Both the position numbers and the translations under genes were made by a program. The notes beneath the pieces are model-generated. The model ran no database searches. It was not told the DNA's origin and saw only the letters and a program-made list of their open reading frames with translations. Positions 1 through 5,765 of a stretch of DNA of 5,877 bases are shown here, piece by piece (positions within the stretch are counted from its first letter, which is position 1; the number at the start of each line of letters is the position of its first letter). The stretch lies in NCBI GenBank assembly GCA_003694465.1, contig RFKM01000136.1, positions 1-5,877 on the forward strand, given 5' to 3'. The DNA comes from Alphaproteobacteria bacterium (lineage in GTDB: Bacteria > Pseudomonadota > Alphaproteobacteria > Rhodobacterales > Rhodobacteraceae).

Positions 1-960
1 GACGCCGCCGCCGCCACCGCCGCTGCCGAACGCCTCGTCACCACCGATGGCGTGGTCGGCATCATGGGCGCCGACTGCTCGGGCGTCACCGGCGCGATTC
101 TCGCCAACGTCGCGGTGCCGAACGGCATTCCGATGATCTCGCCCTCGGCCACCTCGCCGGCGCTCTCGACCGCCGAAGACAACGGCCTGTTCTTCCGCAC
201 CGCGCCGTCCGACGCCCGCCAGGGCGAGGTTCTGGCCCAGTCGCTGATGGACAAGGGCGTCAAGGAAGTGGCCGTCACCTACACCAACAACGACTACGGC
301 AAGGGCTTTGCCGATTCCTTCATCGCCGCCTACGAGGGCATGGGCGGCAAGGTGACCGCCAACGTCCCGCATGAAGACGGCAAGGCCGACTACTCGGCCG
401 AAGTCGGCGCGCTGGCCTCGGCCGGCGGCGAAGTTCTGGTTGTCCTCGGCTACTCCGACCAGGGCGGCAAGGGCATCATCCAGGCCTCGCTCGACTCCGG
501 CGCCTTCGACACCTTCGCCATGGGCGACGGCATGTATTCCGACGCCCTGCTCGAAGCGCTCGGCGCCGATCTCGAAGGCTCGATGGGCACCGTGCCGTGG
601 AGCCAGGGCGAAGGCGCCGAGGCCTTCGACAAGATCACGGCCGCGGCCGGCGTGAACGGCAACTCGTCCTTCACCCGCGAAAGCTACGATGCCGCCGCGC
701 TCCTGCTCCTCGCCGCCCAGAAGGCCGGCGAAGCCACCCCGGCGGGCATTGCCGCCAACGTGATGGACGTGGCCAACGCCCCGGGCGAAAAGATCCTGCC
801 GGGCGAGCTCGACAAGGCGCTCGAGATCCTCGCCAACGGCGGCGACATCGACTATGTCGGCGCGACCAACGTCGAGCTGATCGGGCCGGGCGAAGCCGCG
901 GGCACCTACCGCGAATACACCATCCACAACGGCGAATATCAGACGGTTCAGTTCCGCTGA
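1..960 (+). CDS. Periplasmic substrate-binding protein of a LIV-type ABC importer (5' truncated by window edge)
   Basis: The frame is open from base 1 and ends at TGA 958-960, giving 319 residues. Family members are usually about 380-400 residues, so the signal peptide and roughly the first 70-80 residues are missing; the GTG at 52 is internal. It belongs to the type I periplasmic-binding fold (Peripla_BP_6/LivJ-LivK family). Numbering from the window edge, the visible marks are the GIMGADCSG turn (20-28), ISPSATSP (46-53), which matches the loop that holds the ligand's amino-acid moiety in LivJ, NNDYGKGF (96-103) with Tyr99 at the position of a LivJ ligand-contacting tyrosine, and GDGMYSD (175-181), where LivJ-type proteins often carry an acidic ligand contact. 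It captures substrate in the periplasm for the LivHMGF complex encoded downstream. Fold and role are well supported; the exact ligand (branched-chain, other amino acid or amide) is not readable from sequence. Confidence 0.93.
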   Translation, partial: DAAAATAAAERLVTTDGVVGIMGADCSGVTGAILANVAVPNGIPMISPSATSPALSTAEDNGLFFRTAPSDARQGEVLAQSLMDKGVKEVAVTYTNNDYGKGFADSFIAAYEGMGGKVTANVPHEDGKADYSAEVGALASAGGEVLVVLGYSDQGGKGIIQASLDSGAFDTFAMGDGMYSDALLEALGADLEGSMGTVPWSQGEGAEAFDKITAAAGVNGNSSFTRESYDAAALLLLAAQKAGEATPAGIAANVMDVANAPGEKILPGELDKALEILANGGDIDYVGATNVELIGPGEAAGTYREYTIHNGEYQTVQFR

Positions 961-972
961 TCGCGATCGCGA
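961..972. repeat. 12-bp perfect palindrome just after the binding-protein stop
   Basis: TCGCGATCGCGA reads identically on both strands and begins at the base following the stop codon. It contains the octamer GCGATCGC. It may be a chance product of GC-rich sequence or part of the intercistronic RNA structure ahead of the hairpin at 984-1012. No function is claimed. Confidence 0.4.
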
Positions 973-983
973 CTTGACGAAGG

Positions 984-1012
984 CGCAGCCCGGGGGCAAT
1001 CCCCGGGCTGTG
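984..1012 (+). promoter_or_regulatory. Intercistronic GC hairpin (attenuator or mRNA 3'-end stabiliser)
   Basis: CAGCCCGGGG (986-995) and CCCCGGGCTG (1001-1010) are perfect reverse complements around a 5-nt loop, GCAAT. The stem extends by a G-U and a C-G pair to 984 and 1012. There is no T-run afterwards, so this is not a classical intrinsic terminator. In ABC importer operons a strong hairpin between the binding-protein gene and the membrane/ATPase genes commonly acts as a partial terminator or a barrier to 3' exonucleases, leaving the binding protein in molar excess. Applying that here is inference from position and shape. No convincing promoter is visible in the same gap, so livG is probably reached by readthrough. 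Confidence 0.65.
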
Positions 1013-1020
1013 GCACATGA

Positions 1021-1026
1021 GAGGGG
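1021..1026 (+). promoter_or_regulatory. Shine-Dalgarno sequence setting the livG start at GTG 1035
   Basis: GAGGGG, within a run of purines, lies 8 nt before GTG 1035 and downstream of the alternative ATG at 1017. An ATG 1017 start would place this motif inside the coding sequence and would itself be preceded only by the right arm of the hairpin, with no purine-rich site. The motif therefore favours the GTG start. Confidence 0.7.
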
Positions 1027-1034
1027 GGCCTGCG

Positions 1035-1823
1035 GTGATCCGCGTAGAGAACCTGCACAAGCATTTCGGCGGTTTCCATGCCGTCGACGGGGCAACGCTC
1101 GAAATCGCCAAGGGCTCGATCACCGGCCTGATCGGTCCGAACGGCGCCGGCAAGACGACCCTGTTCAACGTCATCGCCGGCGTTCTGCCGCCGACTTCGG
1201 GGCGGGTGACGATGGAGGGCGAAGACATCACCGGCCTGCCCCCGCACGAGCTCTTTCACAAGGGGCTGATGCGCACCTTCCAGATCGCCCATGAATTCGG
1301 CTCGATGACCTGCCGCGAGAACCTGATGATGGTGCCCGGCGGGCAGGCGGGCGAAAAACTCTGGAACACCTGGTTCGGCCGCAAGCGCATCGCCGAGGAA
1401 GAGCGCGCCCTGCGCGCCAAGGCCGACGAGGTTCTGGAGTTCCTGACCATCTCGCATCTGGCCGACCACAAGGCCGGCGAGGTTTCGGGCGGGCAGAAGA
1501 AGCTGCTCGAACTCGGGCGCACGATGATGGTCGATGCCCGCATCGTCTTTCTCGACGAGGTGGGCGCCGGGGTGAACCGCACCCTGCTCAACACCATCGC
1601 CGACGCCATCGTCCGCCTCAACCGCGAGCGCGGCTATACCTTCGTGGTCATCGAGCACGACATGGATTTCATCGAACGGCTGTGCGATCCGGTCATCTGC
1701 ATGGCCGAGGGCAAGGTGCTCGCCGAAGGCACGCTGGCCGAGATCAAGGCCAACGAACAGGTGATCGAGGCCTATCTCGGCACCGGACTGAAAAACCGAA
1801 AACCGGCGGAGGAACCGGCATGA
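1035..1823 (+). CDS. livG: LivG-type ATPase subunit of the LIV-family ABC importer
   Basis: This 262-residue cytoplasmic ATPase would pair with LivF under the LivH-LivM channel and hydrolyse ATP to drive uptake. Visible motifs are Walker A GPNGAGKT (34-41), Q-loop Gln83 in RTFQ, signature VSGGQ (150-154), Walker B RIVFLDE (169-175) with catalytic Glu175, and switch His208 in IEHDMDF. The C-terminal VIEAYLG (243-249) is the hallmark of the LivG C-terminal extension. Length is normal for LivG. The GTG start is chosen because a Shine-Dalgarno sequence sits 8 nt upstream and the protein then opens directly with MIRVENLHKHFGG; ATG 1017 would add six residues lacking family character. One oddity is that the residue after the catalytic Glu is Val, not the usual Pro (LDEVGAGVN against LDEP.AGLN), although the rest of the site looks competent. 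The stop overlaps livF by ATGA. Family assignment is firm; substrate is not. Confidence 0.95.
   Translation: MIRVENLHKHFGGFHAVDGATLEIAKGSITGLIGPNGAGKTTLFNVIAGVLPPTSGRVTMEGEDITGLPPHELFHKGLMRTFQIAHEFGSMTCRENLMMVPGGQAGEKLWNTWFGRKRIAEEERALRAKADEVLEFLTISHLADHKAGEVSGGQKKLLELGRTMMVDARIVFLDEVGAGVNRTLLNTIADAIVRLNRERGYTFVVIEHDMDFIERLCDPVICMAEGKVLAEGTLAEIKANEQVIEAYLGTGLKNRKPAEEPA
1808..1813 (+). promoter_or_regulatory. Shine-Dalgarno sequence for livF inside the end of livG
   Basis: GGAGGA lies 6 nt before ATG 1820. It supports the start that gives LivF its long N-terminal tail, and with the ATGA overlap it argues for coupled translation of the two ATPases. Confidence 0.75.
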
Positions 1824-2647
1824 GCCAGCCATTCGACGCCCCCGGCTACAACCGCGACGCCTCGATCGTCAATCCGAAGGGTCAGGGCAATCTTGCCCCC
1901 GGCCCGCAGCACGGCGCCGCCCGCCCGGCGCCGGGGGGGCCGTTCCTGATCGGCGAGGCGATGACCGGCGGCTACGGCAAGTCGGGCCCCGACATCCTGC
2001 ACGGCTGCACGATCGCCGTCGACCGGGGCGAGATCGCGGTGATCGTCGGGCCCAACGGCGCCGGCAAGTCGACCGCCATGAAGGCGCTTTTCGGCATGCT
2101 CAACCTGCGCGAGGGCAGCGTCCGCCTCGATGGCGAAGACATCACCGAGCTTTCGCCGCAGGATAGGGTCGTCAAGGGGATGGGCTTCGTGCCCCAGACC
2201 CACAACATCTTCACCTCGATGACCGTCGAGGAAAACCTCGAGATGGGCGCCTTCATCCGCCGCGACGACATTTCCGAGACCATGGAGCAGGTCTATGAGC
2301 TGTTCCCGATCCTGAAGGACAAGCGCCATCAGGCGGCGGGCGAGCTTTCGGGCGGGCAGCGCCAGCAGGTCGCCGTCGGGCGGGCATTGATGACCCGGCC
2401 GAAGGTGCTGATGCTCGACGAGCCCACCGCCGGCGTCTCGCCGATCGTGATGGACGAATTGTTCGACCGGATCATCGAGGTCGCCCGCACCGGCCTGCCG
2501 GTTCTCATGGTCGAGCAGAACGCCCGCCAGGCGCTGGAAATCGCCGACAAGGGCTATGTGCTTGTGCAGGGCGCCAATGCCCACACCGGCACCGGGCGCG
2601 AGCTTCTGGCCGACCCGGACGTGCGGGCCAGCTTTCTGGGAGGGTAG
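1820..2647 (+). CDS. livF: LivF-type ATPase subunit with an N-terminal extension
   Basis: The second ATPase has 275 residues, against about 235-240 for typical LivF. Motifs are Walker A GPNGAGKS (77-84), Q-loop Gln126 in FVPQ, signature LSGGQ (176-180), Walker B KVLMLDEP (195-202) with Glu201, and MVEQN (230-234), where Gln replaces the switch histidine, as is usual in LivF. The ATP-binding domain begins near residue 42. Residues 1-41 are rich in Gly, Pro, Ala and Asn and look disordered; they have no counterpart in E. coli LivF. The start is supported by GGAGGA 6 nt upstream and by the ATGA overlap with livG, and no better internal start is seen: Met48 already lies within the first strand of the domain. 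LivF would form the ATPase heterodimer with LivG. The stop is followed after one base by the first small secreted-protein gene, whose ribosome site lies in the livF end. Confidence 0.94.
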   Translation: MSQPFDAPGYNRDASIVNPKGQGNLAPGPQHGAARPAPGGPFLIGEAMTGGYGKSGPDILHGCTIAVDRGEIAVIVGPNGAGKSTAMKALFGMLNLREGSVRLDGEDITELSPQDRVVKGMGFVPQTHNIFTSMTVEENLEMGAFIRRDDISETMEQVYELFPILKDKRHQAAGELSGGQRQQVAVGRALMTRPKVLMLDEPTAGVSPIVMDELFDRIIEVARTGLPVLMVEQNARQALEIADKGYVLVQGANAHTGTGRELLADPDVRASFLGG

Positions 2648-2648
2648 G

Positions 2649-3056
2649 ATGACGCATTTCGCCCCTCAAATCGTGCCCCGCGCCCTGCCGGCCGCCGCGC
2701 TTCTGGCGGCCATGGCCGCGGCCACCGGCGCCTTTGCGCAGGATGAAACCTGGACCTGCCGCTTCGAGACCCTCTGTTTCCAGAGCGCGCCTTGCACCGC
2801 CGAGACCGAGATCGGGGTTCTGACCCGGCGCGGCGATCTTTGGCAATACGACATCAAGGGCGCGGGCCATTTCGACCTGCACAAGGTCGGCGGGCCGCAA
2901 TCGCCGCTCATGAGCCTCGTGAGCGACAACGTGACCGGCGCGACAGCGCTGCTGACGCTCTTTGCCGACGGCAGCGCCCGCGAGAGCATCCATTTCGTCT
3001 ATGAGGGCGAAGCGCGTTCGACGACCCGCCTCGGCCGCTGCGAGGCTGGCCAATGA
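2649..3056 (+). CDS. Small predicted secreted protein with four cysteines, unknown function
   Basis: I do not recognise this family. The gene encodes 135 residues. ATG 2649 is preceded by GGGAGG (2638-2643) at 5-nt spacing and lies one base after the livF stop. Residues 1-30 look like a Sec signal peptide: Arg11, a hydrophobic alanine/leucine stretch (12-25), then AFA before Gln31 as a signal peptidase I site. The Cys is not placed for a lipoprotein. The mature part of about 105 residues has Cys37, Cys43, Cys49 and Cys131, which could form two disulfides in the periplasm, and alternating polar/hydrophobic stretches suggesting a small beta-rich domain. Its C-terminal pattern (Asp107-Gly108, His115, Gly120, Cys131-Glu132) recurs in the next gene. 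Its stop overlaps that gene by ATGA. Position within a liv operon suggests a periplasmic accessory role, but that is inference only. Coding is well supported by start signals, signal peptide and tight packing. Confidence 0.85.
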   Translation: MTHFAPQIVPRALPAAALLAAMAAATGAFAQDETWTCRFETLCFQSAPCTAETEIGVLTRRGDLWQYDIKGAGHFDLHKVGGPQSPLMSLVSDNVTGATALLTLFADGSARESIHFVYEGEARSTTRLGRCEAGQ

Positions 3057-3421
3057 GGGGCGCCGGCCGGCACACCGCGGCGCTGGCGCTGGCCCTCGCC
3101 CTTCCTGCCACCGCGGCGTGGGCCGAGGGCGCCAGCCGCGTGTTCCTGTGCGAAAACGATGCCGGCCGCACCCGCATCGAGATCATCCCCGTGCGCATTG
3201 ATGACGCCGGCAAGGGCGAAATCGAAGTGGTGCGCGACGGCACCCTGTTTCTCGGCGTCACCGCCTCCGACCATGGGCCCTTCCAGTTTGGCACCGCCAC
3301 CGAACATTTCGCCCTGCTGATCGAGGGCACGACCGACGACGGACGCCTGAAGGCGAAACTGCATCACGCCACCTCGTCGGGGACGAGCACCCTGACCCCC
3401 TACATTTGCGAGACCGAATGA
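3053..3421 (+). CDS. Small predicted secreted protein with two cysteines, probable diverged paralogue of the preceding gene
   Basis: This encodes 122 residues of unrecognised family. ATG 3053 overlaps the preceding stop (ATGA), with GAGG (3042-3045) 7 nt upstream. Residues 1-24 form a Sec signal peptide: Arg2/Arg6, an Ala-Leu core (9-17), then AWA before Glu25. The mature protein of about 98 residues has only two cysteines, Cys33 near its start and Cys119 near its end, so a disulfide closing the domain is plausible. The sequence between them alternates charged and hydrophobic residues, as in a small beta-barrel or sandwich. Asp96-Gly97, His104, Gly110 and Cys119-Glu120 match the pattern in the preceding protein, including an identical DG-x6-H spacing. 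The stop ends one base before livH, so the gene is embedded in the transporter operon. A role with the importer is inferred from position only. Confidence 0.83.
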   Translation: MRGAGRHTAALALALALPATAAWAEGASRVFLCENDAGRTRIEIIPVRIDDAGKGEIEVVRDGTLFLGVTASDHGPFQFGTATEHFALLIEGTTDDGRLKAKLHHATSSGTSTLTPYICETE

Positions 3422-3422
3422 G

Positions 3423-4433
3423 ATGGACCTTCTGAACGCCCTCGTGGCGCTTTCCAACTACGTGCTGATCCCGGCCATCGCCTATGGCAGCCAGCTCGCC
3501 CTCGGGGCGCTCGGGGTGACGCTGATCTATGGCATCCTGCGGTTTTCCAACTTCGCCCATGGCGACACGATGGCCTTCGGCACGATGGTGACGATCCTCG
3601 TCACATGGTGGTTCCAGTCGATGGGGCTGCACCTGTTTGCCCTGCCCACCGCCCTGCTCGCCCTGCCCTTCGGGATCGCGGCCACGGCGCTTTTGGTGCT
3701 CGGAACCGACCGGGTGGTCTATCGCTTCTACCGGCGGGTGAAGGCAAGGCCCATCGTCTTCGTCATGGCCTCGATCGGGGTCATGTTCATCATGAACGGG
3801 CTGGTGCGCTTCATCATCGGCCCGTCGGAACAGACCTTCGCCGACGGCGCACGCTTCATCATTTCCGCCCGCGAATTCAAGCACATGACGGGCCTCAACG
3901 AGGGCCTCGCCCTGCGCACCTCGCAGGGCCTCACCATCGTCACAGCAGTCATCGTCGTGGCGGCGCTGTTCTGGTTTCTCAACCGCACGCGCACCGGCAA
4001 GTCGATGCGGGCCTTCTCCGACAACGAGGATCTGGCCCTGCTCTCGGGCATCAACCCCGAGCGCGTGGTGACCATCACCTGGCTGATCGTCGCCGCCCTC
4101 GCCACCATCGCCGGGGTGCTCTACGGGCTCGACAAGAGCTTCAAGCCCTTCACCTATTTCCAGCTGCTGCTGCCGATCTTCGCCTCGGCCATCGTCGGCG
4201 GCCTCGGCAACCCGCTGGGCGCCATCGCCGGCGGCTTCGTCATCGCCTTCTCGGAAGTGACGGTGACCTATGCCTGGAAGAAGGTGCTGGGCTATCTGCT
4301 GCCCGACAGCCTCGCGCCCGACGGGCTCGTGCAATTGCTCTCGACCGACTACAAGTTCGCGGTTTCCTTCGCGATTCTCGTCGTCGTCCTGCTGTTCCGG
4401 CCGACCGGCCTCTTCAAGGGAAAATCGGTATGA
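3423..4433 (+). CDS. livH: LivH-type permease subunit of the LIV-family ABC importer
   Basis: This 336-residue inner-membrane protein of the BPD_transp_2 family forms half of the substrate channel with LivM. Around eight hydrophobic segments can be seen (roughly 13-39, 50-64, 71-94, 110-132, 168-186, 214-236, 247-277, 310-325). Family marks are LGVTLIYGILRFSNFAHGD (30-48), the cytoplasmic coupling region TGKSMRAFSDNEDLALLSGI (191-210), which docks on the ATPases, IVGGLGNPLGAIAGG (257-271) and the terminal RPTGLF (326-331). It is slightly longer than E. coli LivH (308 residues). The start at ATG 3423, one base after the previous stop, gives the expected N-terminus. Its own Shine-Dalgarno signal is weak (only GAGA at 3410-3413), so translation probably depends on coupling to the upstream secreted-protein gene. 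The stop overlaps livM by ATGA. Family assignment is firm. Confidence 0.95.
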   Translation: MDLLNALVALSNYVLIPAIAYGSQLALGALGVTLIYGILRFSNFAHGDTMAFGTMVTILVTWWFQSMGLHLFALPTALLALPFGIAATALLVLGTDRVVYRFYRRVKARPIVFVMASIGVMFIMNGLVRFIIGPSEQTFADGARFIISAREFKHMTGLNEGLALRTSQGLTIVTAVIVVAALFWFLNRTRTGKSMRAFSDNEDLALLSGINPERVVTITWLIVAALATIAGVLYGLDKSFKPFTYFQLLLPIFASAIVGGLGNPLGAIAGGFVIAFSEVTVTYAWKKVLGYLLPDSLAPDGLVQLLSTDYKFAVSFAILVVVLLFRPTGLFKGKSV

Positions 4434-5743
4434 GCGCCATCAACTGGAAGAATGTCGGGCTGTTTGCCCTCGTTGCGCTGCTGATCCTGTGGACGGGGCT
4501 GTTCCAGAGCTGGAACGTGGCGCTGGCGATTCTCAACATGGGGCTGATCTCGGCGATCATGGCCCTCGGGGTGAACATCCAGTGGGGCTATGCGGGGCTG
4601 TTCAACGTCGGCGTCATGGGCTTCGTCGCCCTTGGCGGGCTTGCCGTCGTCATCGTCTCCGAAGCGCCGGTGCCCGAGGCCTGGGCGGCGGGCGGGCCGC
4701 GCATTCTCGCCGGGCTGGCGATCGGCGCGGGGGTGATTGCCGCCGCCGTGCAGGCCTACAAGCGGATGGCCCCCGGACGGCTGCGCGCGCTGGTCGTCAC
4801 CGTGCTGCTGGTAGGCGGGTTCTTCCTCTATCGGGCGGTGTTCGACCCGGGCGTCGAAGCCGTCGAGGCGGTCAACCCGGCGGGCACGGGCTTTCTCGGC
4901 GGGCTGGGCCTGCCGGTTCTGCTGGCCTGGCCGGTCGGGGCGCTGCTCGCCGCCGGCGCGGCCTGGGCGATCGGCAAGACGGCCCTCGGCCTGCGCTCGG
5001 ATTACCTTGCCATTGCGACCCTCGGTATTTCCGAAATCATCATCGCCACGCTCAAGAACGAAGACTGGCTGGCGCGCGGGGTGAAGAACGTCACCGGCCT
5101 TGGCCGCCCGTGGCCCGTGCCCTACGAGGTGGACCTGCAAAAGAGCGCGGCCTTCGTCGACTGGGCACAGGGCATGGGCCTTGACCCGGTGACCGCCTCG
5201 TCGGTGGTGGTGAAACTGGCCTATGCCGGGCTCTTCGCGGTGGTGCTCGGCATCCTGCTGTGGATGAGCCAGGCCGCCCTCAATTCGCCCTGGGGCCGGA
5301 TGATGCGCGCCATCCGCGACAACGAAGTCGCCGCCGAAGCGATGGGCAAGGATGTCACGCGCCGGCACCTGCAGGTCTTCATTCTCGGCTCGGCGGTGAT
5401 CGGCATGGCCGGGGCGATGATGACCACCCTCGACGGGCTGCTCACCCCCGGCGCCTATCAGCCGCTGCGCTATACCTTCCTGATCTGGGTGATGGTGATC
5501 GTCGGCGGCTCGGGCAGCAACTGGGGCTCGGTGCTTGGCGGCTTCCTGATCTGGTTCCTCTGGGTGCAGGTCGAGCCGCTCGGCAACGCGCTGATGGGGC
5601 TCATCACCGCCGGCATGGCCGATGGCTCGCCGCTCAAGGAGCACCTGCTCGCCTCGACCGCGCACATGCGGCTTCTGACCATGGGGGTGATCCTGCTGCT
5701 GGTGCTGCGGTTCAGCCCGCGCGGCCTGATCCCCGAGAAGTGA
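4430..5743 (+). CDS. livM: LivM-type permease subunit of the LIV-family ABC importer
   Basis: This 437-residue inner-membrane partner of LivH is close in length to E. coli LivM (425). Hydrophobic segments lie near 9-25, 30-48, 53-76, 92-110, 119-137, 155-181, 193-208, 260-280, 314-334, 349-381 and 413-427. Family marks are MALGVNIQWGYAGLFNVG (44-61), LRSDYLAIATLGISEII (188-204), the coupling region SPWGRMMRAIRDNEVAAEAM (286-305) that contacts an ATPase subunit, VIVGGSGSNWGSVLGG (356-371) and SPRGL (429-433) before the end. The soluble stretch 210-258 is probably the periplasmic loop after the LAIATLG helix. ATG 4430 overlaps the livH stop and has AAGGGA (4416-4421) 8 nt upstream. The frame stays open far upstream through livH, but that part is out-of-frame shadow. 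This is the last gene of the operon, followed by a palindrome between convergent genes. Confidence 0.95.
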   Translation: MSAINWKNVGLFALVALLILWTGLFQSWNVALAILNMGLISAIMALGVNIQWGYAGLFNVGVMGFVALGGLAVVIVSEAPVPEAWAAGGPRILAGLAIGAGVIAAAVQAYKRMAPGRLRALVVTVLLVGGFFLYRAVFDPGVEAVEAVNPAGTGFLGGLGLPVLLAWPVGALLAAGAAWAIGKTALGLRSDYLAIATLGISEIIIATLKNEDWLARGVKNVTGLGRPWPVPYEVDLQKSAAFVDWAQGMGLDPVTASSVVVKLAYAGLFAVVLGILLWMSQAALNSPWGRMMRAIRDNEVAAEAMGKDVTRRHLQVFILGSAVIGMAGAMMTTLDGLLTPGAYQPLRYTFLIWVMVIVGGSGSNWGSVLGGFLIWFLWVQVEPLGNALMGLITAGMADGSPLKEHLLASTAHMRLLTMGVILLLVLRFSPRGLIPEK

Positions 5744-5747
5744 CCGC

Positions 5748-5765
5748 CCGGCGGGCGCCCGCCGG
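5748..5765. terminator. Palindromic hairpin between convergent genes, possible bidirectional terminator
   Basis: CCGGCGGGCGCCCGCCGG is an 18-bp perfect palindrome that fills most of the 22 bp between the livM stop and the stop of the minus-strand gene. A second, outer pairing is possible between TGACC (5741-5745) and GGTCA (5764-5768), which contain the two stop codons. There is no T-run on either side, so it is not a textbook intrinsic terminator. Being fully self-complementary and centred between convergent genes, it could act in both directions or protect both mRNA ends. That role is inferred from position. Confidence 0.55.

Noticed and set aside
1017..1034. ATG 1017 as the livG start
   Set aside because: No purine-rich ribosome site lies ahead of it. 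The best Shine-Dalgarno motif lies downstream of it and points to GTG 1035.
948..1832. 294-codon antisense open frame opposite livG
   Set aside because: It mirrors livG codons and resembles no family; livG has all ATPase motifs.
1933..1939. Seven-G run in livF as a phase-variation tract
   Set aside because: A single short G run in 5.9 kb of GC-rich DNA is expected, and the frame is intact across it. Kept only as a possible sequencing-error spot.
2556..2648. Earlier start for the first small secreted protein within livF
   Set aside because: It would overlap livF by about 90 bp and destroy the N-terminal signal peptide. ATG 2649 has a good ribosome site and gives a clean Sec signal.
3258..4334. 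358-codon antisense open frame opposite livH
   Set aside because: Same shadow effect: Glu/Asp/His/Gly-rich, with no recognisable domain, opposite a clear LivH.
3605..4429. Long plus-strand open frame running through livH into livM, suggesting a 712-codon fusion
   Set aside because: The upstream 275 codons are an Arg/Pro/His-rich out-of-frame reading of livH. LivM begins with a proper site and N-terminus at 4430.
4349..5665. 438-codon antisense open frame opposite livM
   Set aside because: Its product is His/Arg/Asp-rich low-quality sequence typical of the antisense shadow of a high-GC gene, and the plus strand encodes a clear LivM.
1..5743. Urea-type (urtABCDE) importer
   Set aside because: Gene order differs, and the binding-protein fragment and ATPases show no feature that specifically points to urea transport. 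Substrate was left open within the LIV family.
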